A DNA stretch of 64,000 nucleotides, from positions 124,001 through 188,000 of the forward strand of contig NZ_QMEY01000007.1 of assembly GCF_003315795.1 (NCBI RefSeq), read 5' to 3'. Below, in pieces: positions 31,997 through 40,807 of the stretch. A program made the translations under genes and the position numbers. The notes beneath the pieces are model-generated. The model searched no databases. It saw only the letters and a program-made list of their open reading frames with translations, and was not told where the DNA came from. The DNA is from Spongiactinospora rosea. GTDB taxonomy: Bacteria; Actinomycetota; Actinomycetes; Streptosporangiales; Streptosporangiaceae. Each line of letters starts with the position of its first letter. The first letter of the stretch is position 1.

Positions 31997-34483
31997 ATGA
32001 GGCTCTGGCGTTCGAGTACGCGTGCCATCGCGATTTTCATGGTCATCGCGGTGGCCCTCGCGAGCCTGCCCGCGCAGGCGAACGCGCAGCCGCGTCCACC
32101 GCTGACGAAGTCCATGACCCAGGCGCTCGCCGCCGCCGGGGTCGGAGACGACGTCAAGGTGACGACCACCTCCGAAAAGACGATCGTCTTTCTCGAAGTC
32201 GACGACATCGACATTGAGCAGACCAACAGGTTCATCGAGGAATTCCAGGCCAGGAACGACCGGCTCAGTGACGCGTTCAAAGACGAATTCAACAGGTGGG
32301 AGGAGCAGCTTCCCGGCGACCCGCCTGCCCAATGGATCGACTTCGACGGCGAGCTGGTCGCGGAGCCCACCGGTATTTCGCTGCGCGTGCCGACGGAGTA
32401 CGTCACCCCGAATGCCAGCTTCTGGCAGCAGTTTCTCGCGACCGCGACGGGCATCCTGGTGATGCTCCTCGCCCGCACCTCTTGTTACGCCTTCTTCGAG
32501 GTGGGCGCCCCGCTCGCCGGGCCGGTCTGCGCGGGTGTCGGGGCGTTCCTCGGCGCGTTCGTCGCGAAGTTCATCCTCATGGTCATCGACCACAGACTCG
32601 GGGACCCGAAGGCCTGGGGCGAGGCGTTCGCCGTCGGGATCCTCGCCGCCGCGGGTGCGGTCGGCTGGGAAGCGGGGCTCGGCGGGTGGGCGAAGACCCA
32701 GGCACGGCCCCTCTTCGTGAAGATCTCTGATGCCATCAGGGGCTGGTGGAAGGACGCGGCCGATTTCCTCCAGAACATGACGAACTCCATGGTGGACAGG
32801 CTGATCGAACTGGCCAGGAGCAGGGGATGGGAAGTGGCCCGGACCCTTCGCCCCATGGGTCTGGGATCGTCCTCCACGTACGGTGAGGGCAGCTCGGACG
32901 GCAACGGCTACCGCGACTCCGCCGACCAGGGCTTCCAGCGGCTGATCAGCCAGCGCCGCCTGTCCGGCGCCTCGGGCGCGCAGGTCACGGGCGCCAAAGA
33001 CGACACCCCGCTGGTGGACTGGGTGGGCAGTGTCCAGGTGGGCACGATGGCCGACCGGGAGATCGAAGGTTGGGGCGGCTACACCATCGACCTGATCGCG
33101 GACAAGGCGAAATGCGCGGTCAAGACCTACCAGCCGAACCTCATCACTCTCATGGCCGGTGGCAACGACGTCATCCAGAACGCGACGGACGGCGCGATCG
33201 ACCGGCTGGAGAGGCTCATCAGGCAGGTCAGCGCGGACGCCCCCGGCGTGACCGTGCTGGTGGCCGGGACGCAGCCGTTCCGCGACGCCGCCAGGCGCGC
33301 GCGGGGCAACGCGTTCACCGCGCAGATACCGGCGATGGTGAACCGGCTGGTCGGCAGTGGCCTGCGGGTGGTCTACGCCGACATCTCCGGGCTCCAGGAC
33401 GGCGACGTCGGGTGGGACGGCGTCCACGCCAACGACCAGGGCTACGACAAGATCGCCGCAGCGTTCGTCCAGGCCGCGGGCACGGCCATGAGTCGGGGGT
33501 GGGTCTACACGCCGAATCCGCAGGCCAGCGACGAATGGTCCAACCCGTGCGGCCTCCGCGACGACGGCCGGGGCAAGCCGGTGCCGGGGCCGGCACCGAA
33601 CAAGCTGGGCGAGGGCTGGGATGACGCGGGGGTCATCAATTGGACGGAGTACCCCTCCACCAACCGGTTCTGGGTGGTGGACATCAACAAGGACCGCAAG
33701 GCCGAGTTCGTGACGGTGTACCCGGACCAGACCTTCCGGTTCTGGTGGAACAGCGGCCCCTCCGGGGAGGGCTGGATGCCCTTCGTCGAGGGCAACAACT
33801 CCTACCGGCCGCCCGGCGGTTCGGTCGGCAACATGCTGCGTTTCGCCGACCTGGACGGCGACGGCTTCCCCGACTGCGCGGTGGTGCACCTGAACGGGAA
33901 CATCGACGCCTACACCTGGAAGGCGGACGCCCCGTCCGGTCAGCGGATGTGCAAGCAGAAGTACGACGGCATCGCGGGAGTCCACGCGAAGGACGGTCCA
34001 GTCAAGATCGTCCCGCCCACCCGGATCCGTTTCGCGGACATCACCGGCGGCGGGCGCGACGACTACCTGCTGATCGAGCCGGACGGCACCACCACCGCCT
34101 GGTACAACAGGGGCTTCCAGTTCCAGCGGCCGACGCGTTACTGGCTGGACTGGGCCGACCCGGTGAAGATCGCCAACGCGCTGAAGTTCCCCCGGGAGAT
34201 CAGGTACGCCGACATCAACGGCGACGATCGGGCCGACCGCCTGCTGATCACCCCCTCGGGCGGCGCTCGGGCCTGGATCAACGAGGGGGTCAAGGGCGGC
34301 GGCGGCACCTACCGCGACATCGGCCGGATCACCGCCGACCCGGGCCTGCCGCCCAAGGACATCCAGCTCGCCGACATGGACGGCGACGGTAAGGACGACT
34401 TCCTGCGGATCGGCTGGACCGGCGTCACCCACCTCTGGCTCAACAGGCTCCCACCGTCCTACTTCAAAACATTCCACCCGTAA
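31997..34483 (+). CDS. Secreted modular protein: unknown hydrophobic N-terminal domain + SGNH hydrolase + FG-GAP/VCBS repeats
   Basis: The 828-residue protein has a signal peptide (1-29, ending AQANA). Residues 30-130 are polar and helical (SMTQALAAAGVGDDVK, FIEEFQARNDRLSDAFKDEF). Residues 135-245 are strongly hydrophobic (ATGILVMLLARTSCYAFF, GVGAFLGAFVAKFILMVID, AFAVGILAAAGAVGWEAG). From about 287 the SGNH domain has block I MGLGSSSTYGEG, block III AGGNDV and block V DGVHANDQGY. Five FG-GAP/VCBS repeats follow to the end. The last 540 residues are about two-thirds identical, by eye, to the protein encoded at 27734-30268, but the N-terminal domain is unrelated. The hydrophobic segment could insert into a membrane. 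It ends before a strong hairpin. Confidence 0.82.
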   Translation: MRLWRSSTRAIAIFMVIAVALASLPAQANAQPRPPLTKSMTQALAAAGVGDDVKVTTTSEKTIVFLEVDDIDIEQTNRFIEEFQARNDRLSDAFKDEFNRWEEQLPGDPPAQWIDFDGELVAEPTGISLRVPTEYVTPNASFWQQFLATATGILVMLLARTSCYAFFEVGAPLAGPVCAGVGAFLGAFVAKFILMVIDHRLGDPKAWGEAFAVGILAAAGAVGWEAGLGGWAKTQARPLFVKISDAIRGWWKDAADFLQNMTNSMVDRLIELARSRGWEVARTLRPMGLGSSSTYGEGSSDGNGYRDSADQGFQRLISQRRLSGASGAQVTGAKDDTPLVDWVGSVQVGTMADREIEGWGGYTIDLIADKAKCAVKTYQPNLITLMAGGNDVIQNATDGAIDRLERLIRQVSADAPGVTVLVAGTQPFRDAARRARGNAFTAQIPAMVNRLVGSGLRVVYADISGLQDGDVGWDGVHANDQGYDKIAAAFVQAAGTAMSRGWVYTPNPQASDEWSNPCGLRDDGRGKPVPGPAPNKLGEGWDDAGVINWTEYPSTNRFWVVDINKDRKAEFVTVYPDQTFRFWWNSGPSGEGWMPFVEGNNSYRPPGGSVGNMLRFADLDGDGFPDCAVVHLNGNIDAYTWKADAPSGQRMCKQKYDGIAGVHAKDGPVKIVPPTRIRFADITGGGRDDYLLIEPDGTTTAWYNRGFQFQRPTRYWLDWADPVKIANALKFPREIRYADINGDDRADRLLITPSGGARAWINEGVKGGGGTYRDIGRITADPGLPPKDIQLADMDGDGKDDFLRIGWTGVTHLWLNRLPPSYFKTFHP

Positions 34484-34498
34484 CGACCCCTTTGAGAA

Positions 34499-34530
34499 GG
34501 CGTGCCGCCCGTACTCCCGGGCGGCACGCC
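34499..34530. terminator. Terminator hairpin after the 31997 gene
   Basis: GGCGTGCCGCCCG (34499-34511) pairs perfectly with CGGGCGGCACGCC (34518-34530) around a 6-nt loop. It begins 15 bp after the stop codon of the secreted modular protein and precedes the ROK gene. Confidence 0.7.
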
Positions 34531-34572
34531 GTACGGGTCGCGCGGCGTCCTGGTCCGCGCCAGGATGAGCAC

Positions 34573-35805
34573 ATGAACGCGAACCCCGGGCGCCCGCGTC
34601 TGTTGCGGGAGCTGAACGACCGCGCCGTGCTGGAGCTGCTGGGGTCGTCCGGCGTGCTGACCCGCGCGCAGATCAGCGAGGCCACCGGGTTGTCCAAGGT
34701 GACGATCAACCACGTGCTGGCCCGGCTGGCCGAGCGCGGCGTGATCGTCCAGACCGGCGTGCAGGCGGGCGGGCGCGGCCCCAACGCGGCGCTGCACGGG
34801 CTCAACCCGGCGAGCGGGTACGTGATCGGCCTCGCCGTGGACCTGGAGACGACCTGGGCCATCCTGGCCGACATCACCGGCAGGACACTTGCCGAGGTCA
34901 CCGTGCCGACCGACGCCGCCGACGACCCGGTCAGGGCGGTGCACGACCTGGCCGGACGCCTCACCACCACGGCGGGGATCGCGTTGTCGCAGGTACGCGC
35001 CTGCGTGATCGGCGTCTCCGCCGTCATCGACCCGGCGACCGGCGACGTCGGGTTCTGCTACGACCTGCCCGCCTGGGAGCCCGGCGTACTGCACCGGCTG
35101 CGGCTGCGGCTCGGCGTGCCCGTCTCCATCGACAATGACGTCAACCTCGCCGCCGTCGCCGAGCGCGCCCTCGGGGCCGCCCGTGACGTGCGCGGTTTCG
35201 TGCTGGTGTGGATCGGGCGCGGGCCGGGCGGGGCCGTCATGGTGGGCGATCAGCTCCTGCGCGGCGCGACCGGTACGGCGGGCGAGCTGGGCTGGATGCC
35301 CGTCCCGGGGGCGCCGGTCAGTGACGGTGTGGTGGATCGGGCCCGGGGCGGGGTCGGGGCCGCGTTCCAGACCCTGGTGGGCTGGCAGGCCGTTCAGGAA
35401 CTCGCCGGCGAGCACGGGCTGCGGGCCGATCACGTCCGGGACAGCGTGGCGGCGGCGGTCGCGAGCCCGGCCGGGGAGCCCTTCCTGGACGAGCTGGCCC
35501 GGCGGATCGCGCTGGGCGTCGCCTCGATCTGCACGGTCCTCGATCCGGAGCTGGTGGTGCTGGGCAGCGACGTCGGCTCGACGGGCGGCCCGGCGCTCGC
35601 CGAGCGGGTCGAACGCGCGGTCGCGGGCATGTGCCTGGGCAGGCCGCGCGTGGTGGCCTCCGGCGTACCGGGCGGGCCGGTGGTGCGCGGGGCGCTGCTG
35701 ATCGGCATCGGGCAGGCCCGCGACCGGGTCTTCTTCGGCGAAGGCGGCGAGGCCGAGGGCGATCAGGCGGCCGGGCGGCCCCGGCTCGCGGAGGGCACGC
35801 CCTGA
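34573..35805 (+). CDS. ROK family transcriptional regulator (HTH + ROK)
   Basis: The protein is 410 residues from ATG 34573. The N-terminal winged-HTH is VLTRAQISEATGLSKVTINHVLARLAE. The ROK domain (about 85-400) has SGYVIGLAVDLETTWAIL, the catalytic-site-like SIDNDVNLAAVAE and GATGTAGELGWMPV. The zinc motif CxCGxxGC normally following GELGH is absent, so it is more likely a sugar-sensing regulator than an active kinase. Its stop region overlaps the convergent membrane-protein gene by 43 bp. The controlled sugar operon is not visible here. Confidence 0.85.
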   Translation: MNANPGRPRLLRELNDRAVLELLGSSGVLTRAQISEATGLSKVTINHVLARLAERGVIVQTGVQAGGRGPNAALHGLNPASGYVIGLAVDLETTWAILADITGRTLAEVTVPTDAADDPVRAVHDLAGRLTTTAGIALSQVRACVIGVSAVIDPATGDVGFCYDLPAWEPGVLHRLRLRLGVPVSIDNDVNLAAVAERALGAARDVRGFVLVWIGRGPGGAVMVGDQLLRGATGTAGELGWMPVPGAPVSDGVVDRARGGVGAAFQTLVGWQAVQELAGEHGLRADHVRDSVAAAVASPAGEPFLDELARRIALGVASICTVLDPELVVLGSDVGSTGGPALAERVERAVAGMCLGRPRVVASGVPGGPVVRGALLIGIGQARDRVFFGEGGEAEGDQAAGRPRLAEGTP

Positions 35806-36491
35806 TCCTCCCGGCGTGCGGCCGTCCGGTCGTACAGGACCGCGACGTACGCCACGACGTGCAGCGGCACTCCCGCCGCCAGGGTCACCAGCACCGGCAG
35901 CGGGTCGGGCGTCACGCTCATCCCCCACACCGCCGGTACGGCCAGCACGAACCACCCCGCCAGGAACACCCCGAAGACGTCCTGCGCCCGGTATCGCCGC
36001 CTTCGCACGGCCCGCGCGACCAGGCGGACCGTCAGGAAGACCCCGGCCATCACCAGCATGAACCCCAGCAGCGAGATCGCCCGCACCTCGTCGCCCATGC
36101 CCACCTGGCGGCCGTCCACGATCAGGAAGGCGGGCTCGCCGCGCCACAGCCGGGCCTGCACGGTGTCGCCCGCGTCCAGCAGGTCGAACACCTCCGGGGG
36201 CGGGTGGAACTCGGCGGACTCCTCGCCCACCCGCACCTGTAATCGGAGGATCGTCCCGTTCTGGCTGGTCTCATCGATCTGTTTCCCGCTGACCAGCGCG
36301 TCGGCGGGCCGCAGGCACTCCTGCGCGGAGTCCTCGGTGCCGCAGTCCGGCGCGCCCAGCAGGCGGTGGTGGTCGATCATGCTCCCCAGTACGAGGAAGC
36401 TCGCCGACCAGACCACCGCGACGGCCCCGATCCGCCACCCCCAGCCAGAGCCTTTGCCCACATTTGGCACGTTCTCAAGCGATGCAGGCAT
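35763..36491 (-). CDS. Membrane protein, four predicted helices, unidentified
   Basis: The 242-residue protein has one N-terminal helix (GAVAVVWSASFLVLGSMI) and an extracytoplasmic domain (about 40-135) with two Cys (APDCGTEDSAQECL) and a sheet-like stretch FLIVDGRQVGMGDEV. Three helices follow: ISLLGFMLVMAGVFLTVRLV, VFGVFLAGWFVLAVPAVWG and LPVLVTLAAGVPLHVVAYVAVLY. The layout is common for actinobacterial proteins of unknown role. It is monocistronic and convergent with the ROK gene. Confidence 0.75.
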   Translation of the reverse strand: MPASLENVPNVGKGSGWGWRIGAVAVVWSASFLVLGSMIDHHRLLGAPDCGTEDSAQECLRPADALVSGKQIDETSQNGTILRLQVRVGEESAEFHPPPEVFDLLDAGDTVQARLWRGEPAFLIVDGRQVGMGDEVRAISLLGFMLVMAGVFLTVRLVARAVRRRRYRAQDVFGVFLAGWFVLAVPAVWGMSVTPDPLPVLVTLAAGVPLHVVAYVAVLYDRTAARREDQGVPSASRGRPAA

Positions 36492-36543
36492 CCGTCAACG
36501 GAAGTCACGGTGGGCTTGCCTCAGGGTCTGCCGACATGTATAA

Positions 36544-36566
36544 AACTAAGTGGTTATTTAACTAAG
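36544..36566 (+). promoter_or_regulatory. Direct repeats AACTAAG upstream of the ArsR gene
   Basis: Two copies of AACTAAG (36544-36550 and 36560-36566) start 16 bp apart in an AT-rich stretch. TATAAA, a likely -10, overlaps the first at 36539-36544. The ATG of the ArsR gene is 10 bp beyond the second. The position fits autorepression by the ArsR protein. Confidence 0.45.
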
Positions 36567-36575
36567 AGGCGATGA

Positions 36576-36917
36576 ATGAATCCTGACGCGCTCGACGCCA
36601 CCTTCGCCGCGCTCGCCGACCCGACCCGGCGGGCGATCCTGGCCCGGCTGCGGTCGGGTGAGGCCACCGTGACCGAACTGGCCGCCCCCTTCGCGATGAG
36701 CCAGCCGGCCATCTCCAAGCACCTGAAGGTGCTCGAACGCGCCGGCCTCGTCTCCCGGGGCCGGGACGCCCAGCGCCGGCCGTGCCGCCTGGAACCGGCC
36801 GCGCTCAAGGCCGCGACCGACTGGCTGGCCGCCTACCGGGAGTTCTGGGAGGTCCGGTACCAGGGACTGGACTCATTGCTGAACGACTTGCAGTCCTCCG
36901 GAGGGGATGAACGATGA
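36576..36917 (+). CDS. ArsR family winged-helix regulator
   Basis: The 113-residue regulator opens LDATFAALADPTRRAILARL, and its recognition helix region is MSQPAISKHLKVLERAGLV, followed by the wing RDAQRRPCRL. No metal-binding ELCVCDL motif is present, so it belongs to the non-metal group that often controls an adjacent SRPBCC (AHSA1) gene. That gene is the third in this operon. AGAGG lies 6 nt before the ATG. Its stop overlaps the next start by 4 bp. Confidence 0.88.
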   Translation: MNPDALDATFAALADPTRRAILARLRSGEATVTELAAPFAMSQPAISKHLKVLERAGLVSRGRDAQRRPCRLEPAALKAATDWLAAYREFWEVRYQGLDSLLNDLQSSGGDER

Positions 36918-37504
36918 CCGAGATCGCCGATCGCTACCGGCGGCGGGCCGACGCCTTCGCGCGCACGATCGACGGCGTACGGCCGGAGCAGTGGGCCGAC
37001 CCGTCGCCCTGCGCCGACTGGGACGCCCGTGACGTGGTCCGCCACATCATCGACATGCACGCGGTGATGCTGGCCCCGCTCGGCCGTACGCTGAGCCCCG
37101 CCCCCGGCGTCGACACGGACCCGGCGGCGGCCTTCCGCGCGGCCCGCGCCGACGTCGAGGCGATCCTCGACGACCCGGCGGTGGCCGCGGCGAAGTGCGA
37201 CACCCCGGCCGGACGGGTGTCGGCCGAGGACCACGTCGACCGCGTGGTCAGCGACGACCTGCCGCTGCACGGATGGGACCTCGCCCGCGCCACCGGCCAG
37301 GACGACACGATCGACCCCGTGGACGTCGAGCGGCTGTGGGCGGGCACGAGTTCGCTGCCCGCCGAGTTGCTGGAGCAGTTCCGCACGCCGGGCGCGTTCG
37401 GGCCGGGCGTCGTGGTGTTCGGCCCCGAGGTGAAGGTCCCGGCCGACGCCCCCGTGCAGGACCGGCTGCTCGGCATGATCGGCCGCGATCCGGCGTGGCG
37501 CTGA
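36914..37504 (+). CDS. TIGR03086 family protein (mycothiol-dependent maleylpyruvate isomerase / DinB-like fold)
   Basis: The 196-residue protein begins DRYRRRADAFARTIDGV and has PCADWDARDVVRHIIDMHAVML, with the first metal-binding His in RHIIDMH. SDDLPLHGWDLARATG carries the other His of the three-His DinB-like metal site. It is a member of the actinobacterial MDMPI-N group, which includes mycothiol-dependent enzymes; its own reaction is unknown. It is the middle gene of a coupled ArsR-TIGR03086-SRPBCC operon, with 4-bp and 1-bp overlaps at its ends. Confidence 0.83.
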   Translation: MTEIADRYRRRADAFARTIDGVRPEQWADPSPCADWDARDVVRHIIDMHAVMLAPLGRTLSPAPGVDTDPAAAFRAARADVEAILDDPAVAAAKCDTPAGRVSAEDHVDRVVSDDLPLHGWDLARATGQDDTIDPVDVERLWAGTSSLPAELLEQFRTPGAFGPGVVVFGPEVKVPADAPVQDRLLGMIGRDPAWR

Positions 37505-37998
37505 TGCCCGTCACGGTCCACACCCCGAGCGACCGCGCGGTGGTGGTGACCCGCGAGTTCGCCGCGCCGCCCGAGCTGGTCTTCGCCGCCTGGACCGAAC
37601 CCGTGCTGCTGCGCCGCTGGTACGGCGCGCACGGGTGGGACCTGGTGGTGACGGAGGTCGATCTGCGGATCGGCGGGGCCTGGCGGTTCGTCTGGCGCGG
37701 GCCGGACGGCGCGGGGATGGCGTCCGAGGGCGTCTACCGGGAGATCGAGCCGGTGGCGCGGCTGGTCTACACCGAGTCGTACGACGATCACTGGTACCAC
37801 GGGGAGTGCTTGGTCAGCCATGACTTCACCGAGACCGGCGGGCGTACCACGCTGACCAGCACCATACTGTACGAGTCGCGGAGGGTGCGCGATCAGGCGC
37901 TGGCCACGCCGATGGCGAGGGGGATGGAGGAGGGCTACGTCCGCCTGGACGGCGTTCTGGCGGTTCTACTCGGTGGGCTGGAGCGCGGCACGCAGTGA
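37504..37998 (+). CDS. SRPBCC / AHSA1 (START-like) domain protein
   Basis: The 164-residue protein begins at ATG 37504, sharing its A with the preceding TGA. It has the AHSA1 signature TREFAAPPELVFAAWTEPVLLRRW then YGAHGWDLVVTEVDLRIGGAWRFV, and a long C-terminal helix MARGMEEGYVRLDGVLAVL. These proteins form a ligand-binding cavity, and several are polyketide cyclase-like. As the terminal gene of an ArsR-controlled operon it is probably involved in handling a small hydrophobic compound (inference). Confidence 0.87.
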   Translation: MPVTVHTPSDRAVVVTREFAAPPELVFAAWTEPVLLRRWYGAHGWDLVVTEVDLRIGGAWRFVWRGPDGAGMASEGVYREIEPVARLVYTESYDDHWYHGECLVSHDFTETGGRTTLTSTILYESRRVRDQALATPMARGMEEGYVRLDGVLAVLLGGLERGTQ

Positions 37999-38074
37999 GG
38001 AGCGCAGCGCGGCCGGCTCCTCTCCGGACAGGTGGGCCAGTGGCCCCGCGTCGCCGCGGATCTGCCGCCGGCGC

Positions 38075-39730
38075 TCATGAGAAGGTCAGGGTGAAGTACT
38101 CGTATTCGGCGGGGCTCGACCTCCTGAATACGCCGTCGCCGTCGAGATCGGTGAACGCGGTCAGGTACAGGGTCCCGCTGAACTGGGCGAGCGGGGTGTC
38201 GGCGCCGTCCCGGTGGATCCGGGAGAAGAGCACCTTGTCCTGGTCGTCGCTCTGGTGGGCGACCCGGGTGCCGGCCAGGTAGTTGTGGCCCTCGCGGTTG
38301 AGGTAGAGGGTGGCGGAGCCGTACTCGAAGTCCGCGACTCCGGTGCCCGGTCTGAAGCACGGGTGATCCGCGACCTTGCCGCCGCCGCGGATCGGGGTGA
38401 CCGTGTTGTCGATCCACGCGCAGACCTGTAAGGCGCGTTCGCCGGTGAGCGTGGGGAAACGCATTTCGACGGGTCCGGGGCGCAGGGCGACCGCGGTGAG
38501 CGGGCGTTCGTCGTCGGTCATCGACATCGCCACGGGCGCGCCGTCCTGCCAGAACTCCACGCCGAGCCGGGGCGATTTGGCGACCACGGCGACCGGGGGG
38601 ACGGTCGCCGTGGGCGATGCCGTGGGCGCCGAGGTCGAGGTGGTCGTCACGGCCGTGTCCGGGCGGTGGATGAGCAGCGCGGCCGTCGCGGTCGCCGCCG
38701 CCGCGATGACGGCCACGGCCACGCTGGTGATCGCGGTGGTCCGGCGGCGGGCCGGCCTGCCCGGCGGGCCTATGTGCGACAGGCGCGAAGGGGCCGTCCG
38801 GCCTGCCGGGTAGGGCGGAGGCGTCGGGTCCGTGACGCCGCTCACCCGGGGCGGCGGCGGGCCGTTGAGGAGCGGGCGGGCCGAGACCGGGGGCGGGGGT
38901 GGTACCGGCTGGGACGGGCCGCTGCGGCCGTCCTCCATCAGGCCGAGCAGCACCTGGCGGGCCGTCGGGCGCAGGCCCGGGTCCTTGGCCAGGGAGGCCA
39001 GCACGAAGTCGCGCAGCCTGCCTTCCAGGGGCCCGATGTCGGGCTCGGCGTGCAGGATGCGGTTGATCACGGCGGGCAGCGGCTCGACGCCGAACGGCGG
39101 GCGTCCGGTGGCCGCGTACGCGATCGTGCACGCCCACGCGAACATGTCCATCGGCGGCCCCGCCGCGTGCCCGGCCAACTGCTCAGGCGCCATGTACGCG
39201 GGCGTGCCCACCACCCGGCTGACCGTGGCCGCGGTCGCCTCCAGCGGCCGGGCGATACCGAAGTCGATCACGCGCGGGCCGTCCGCGGCGAGCAGTACGT
39301 TGGCCGGCTTGAAGTCGCGGTGGACGACCCCGGCCGCGTGCACCGCGCCCAGCGCCGTCACGGTCGCCACGGCCAGCCGGTCGAGCGCGTACCCGGTCAG
39401 CGGCCCCTGCTCACGGATCACCTGCTGCAGGGAGGGCCCGTCCACGTACTCGCTGACCACGTACGGCGGGTCGGCCATCGGGTCCGCCGCCAGCACCCTG
39501 GCCGTGCAGAACGGCGCGACGCGTTGCAGGGCGGTCAGCTCGCGCACGAAGTAGCGTCTGGCGTCGTGGTCGTCGGTGAGGCTCGCGTGCAGCAGCTTGA
39601 CCGCCGCCCGCTCGCCGGACGGCGAGACGCCCAGGAACACCGCGCCCTGCCCGCCCTCGCCGATCAGCCCCTGCAGCGCGTACCCGGCCACCTCGCGCGG
39701 GTCGTTCGAACGAAGAGGACGTAGCCGCAC
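38075..39730 (-). CDS. Membrane-anchored serine/threonine protein kinase
   Basis: The protein is 551 residues from GTG 39730, with GGAAGGA 6 nt upstream. The kinase domain (about 15-270) has the Gly-loop LIGEGGQGAVFLG, catalytic Lys in AAVKLL, HRDFKPANVLL, DFGIARP and the APEQ segment MAPEQLAG. A Pro-rich linker precedes a single transmembrane helix (TSVAVAVIAAAATATAALLI, about 345). The extracellular C-terminal domain contains two Cys (VCAWIDNT, HPCFRPG) and ends FTDLDGDGVFRRSS, a calcium-loop-like stretch. It is Hanks-type, probably sensing something outside the cell. The ligand is unknown. Confidence 0.87.
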   Translation of the reverse strand: MRLRPLRSNDPREVAGYALQGLIGEGGQGAVFLGVSPSGERAAVKLLHASLTDDHDARRYFVRELTALQRVAPFCTARVLAADPMADPPYVVSEYVDGPSLQQVIREQGPLTGYALDRLAVATVTALGAVHAAGVVHRDFKPANVLLAADGPRVIDFGIARPLEATAATVSRVVGTPAYMAPEQLAGHAAGPPMDMFAWACTIAYAATGRPPFGVEPLPAVINRILHAEPDIGPLEGRLRDFVLASLAKDPGLRPTARQVLLGLMEDGRSGPSQPVPPPPPVSARPLLNGPPPPRVSGVTDPTPPPYPAGRTAPSRLSHIGPPGRPARRRTTAITSVAVAVIAAAATATAALLIHRPDTAVTTTSTSAPTASPTATVPPVAVVAKSPRLGVEFWQDGAPVAMSMTDDERPLTAVALRPGPVEMRFPTLTGERALQVCAWIDNTVTPIRGGGKVADHPCFRPGTGVADFEYGSATLYLNREGHNYLAGTRVAHQSDDQDKVLFSRIHRDGADTPLAQFSGTLYLTAFTDLDGDGVFRRSSPAEYEYFTLTFS

Positions 39731-39870
39731 CGTCAGTCCTTCCGCGGGGAGCGCTGGATTGGCACGATACAACGCCCGTCCGAAGATTTCTCCGGGGAGG
39801 TCGTCACACTCTCGCCACGCCTTCCGTCATCGGGGGGAAAGCGACCGGCGACGCGAAAGGCAGATCACCG

Positions 39871-40326
39871 ATGCGGCCACGTATGGAAAGCCCCGCGAGG
39901 CTTCTCCCCGGCGCCCTGACCGCCATTCAGGACCTGCTCAAGAGCACCAAGAGGGGCGGGGTGCCCGAGCGCACCCTGGAACTCGTTCATCTGCGCGCCA
40001 GCCAGATCAATGGCTGCGGCTTCTGCGTTCACCTGGGCGCGCGCGACGCCAAGCGGGCGGGCGAGTCCGACGAACGACTGTGGGCCGTCGCGGCGTGGCG
40101 GGAGGCGCCGTTCTTCACCGACGCAGAACGCGCCGCATTGGCGCTGGCCGAGGCCGCGACGCGGCTGAGCGACCAGGCCGATCCCGTGCCGGACGAGATC
40201 TGGGACGCCATGGCCGAGCACTACGACGAAAAGCAGATCGCGTCCATAACGATGATGATCGCGGTCACCAATCTGTTCAACCGCCTGAACGTCACCACGA
40301 AGCAGGTCGCGGGCACCTGGGGGTGA
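39871..40326 (+). CDS. Carboxymuconolactone decarboxylase / AhpD-like protein
   Basis: The 151-residue protein carries the AhpD-type active centre LVHLRASQINGCGFCVHLGAR, with CxxC Cys plus the following His three residues after the second Cys. A helix follows with AERAALALAEAATRLSD. The C-terminal YDEKQIASITMMIAVTNLFNRL matches the family. It probably acts as an alkylhydroperoxidase-type thiol reductant or a related peroxidase partner. It is monocistronic, divergent from the kinase gene. Confidence 0.87.
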   Translation: MRPRMESPARLLPGALTAIQDLLKSTKRGGVPERTLELVHLRASQINGCGFCVHLGARDAKRAGESDERLWAVAAWREAPFFTDAERAALALAEAATRLSDQADPVPDEIWDAMAEHYDEKQIASITMMIAVTNLFNRLNVTTKQVAGTWG

Positions 40327-40340
40327 CGAAGGCCGCCCGC

Positions 40341-40631
40341 CTAGTTGGCCGTGGGCGGGGGGTCTTCCAGGCACGCGGTCGCGCACGGCAGCCGGATGTC
40401 CGGTGACCGTGCCGCGGCCGTGCGCGCGACCTGGCCGGTCAGCGCGGCGGCCAGGTCGAGCGGGCCCTCACAGGTCAGCACGGCGGCGACGCCTTGTTCT
40501 TGGTGCCGTGGGGTCGGCGGGGTACGGCGGGCGGCCTGCCAGCGGCCGTCGACGATTTCGATGCGCCAGTCGGAAAAGGTGCTCCGGAGTGCCTTCAGAT
40601 GAGCACGGTCCCGGGCGGTCATGTCATCCAC
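40341..40631 (-). CDS. Small hypothetical protein
   Basis: About 96 residues from GTG 40631, which has AGGAGA 4 nt upstream; ATG 40622 is also possible, whereas the long extension to 40739 is not convincing. The protein has a basic N-terminus (TARDRAHLKALRSTFS), a strand pair DWRIEIVDGRWQAARR and an Ala-rich end with two Cys (LPCATACLEDPP). No family is recognised. Two 10-bp direct repeats lie about 150 bp upstream, between this gene and the DUF5753 regulator gene that is transcribed toward it. Confidence 0.55.
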   Translation of the reverse strand: MDDMTARDRAHLKALRSTFSDWRIEIVDGRWQAARRTPPTPRHQEQGVAAVLTCEGPLDLAAALTGQVARTAAARSPDIRLPCATACLEDPPPTAN

Positions 40632-40777
40632 GAGTTCTCCTGAAACGGGTCGTGCGGGGTGTCTCCCGGCGAATACCGAGGGGGCGTGCCTGGCGTACGG
40701 GCTCGCGCATGCCCCCGTGGTGGACCTGTCGTTACGCACACTCGGGACGGTAGGTTCCGGCGTTAATCCACGGCAAC

Positions 40778-40807
40778 AATTATTCTCGCATATTCGAAAT
40801 TATTCTC
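40778..40807. repeat. Twin AATTATTCTC direct repeats, 20-bp period
   Basis: AATTATTCTC occurs at 40778-40787 and again at 40798-40807, exactly 20 bp apart (two helical turns). The stretch is AT-rich in an otherwise GC-rich area. It sits between the DUF5753 regulator and the small hypothetical gene. On the minus strand it reads GAGAATAATT twice, which could contain -10 elements or be a binding site for the adjacent regulator. Confidence 0.4.
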
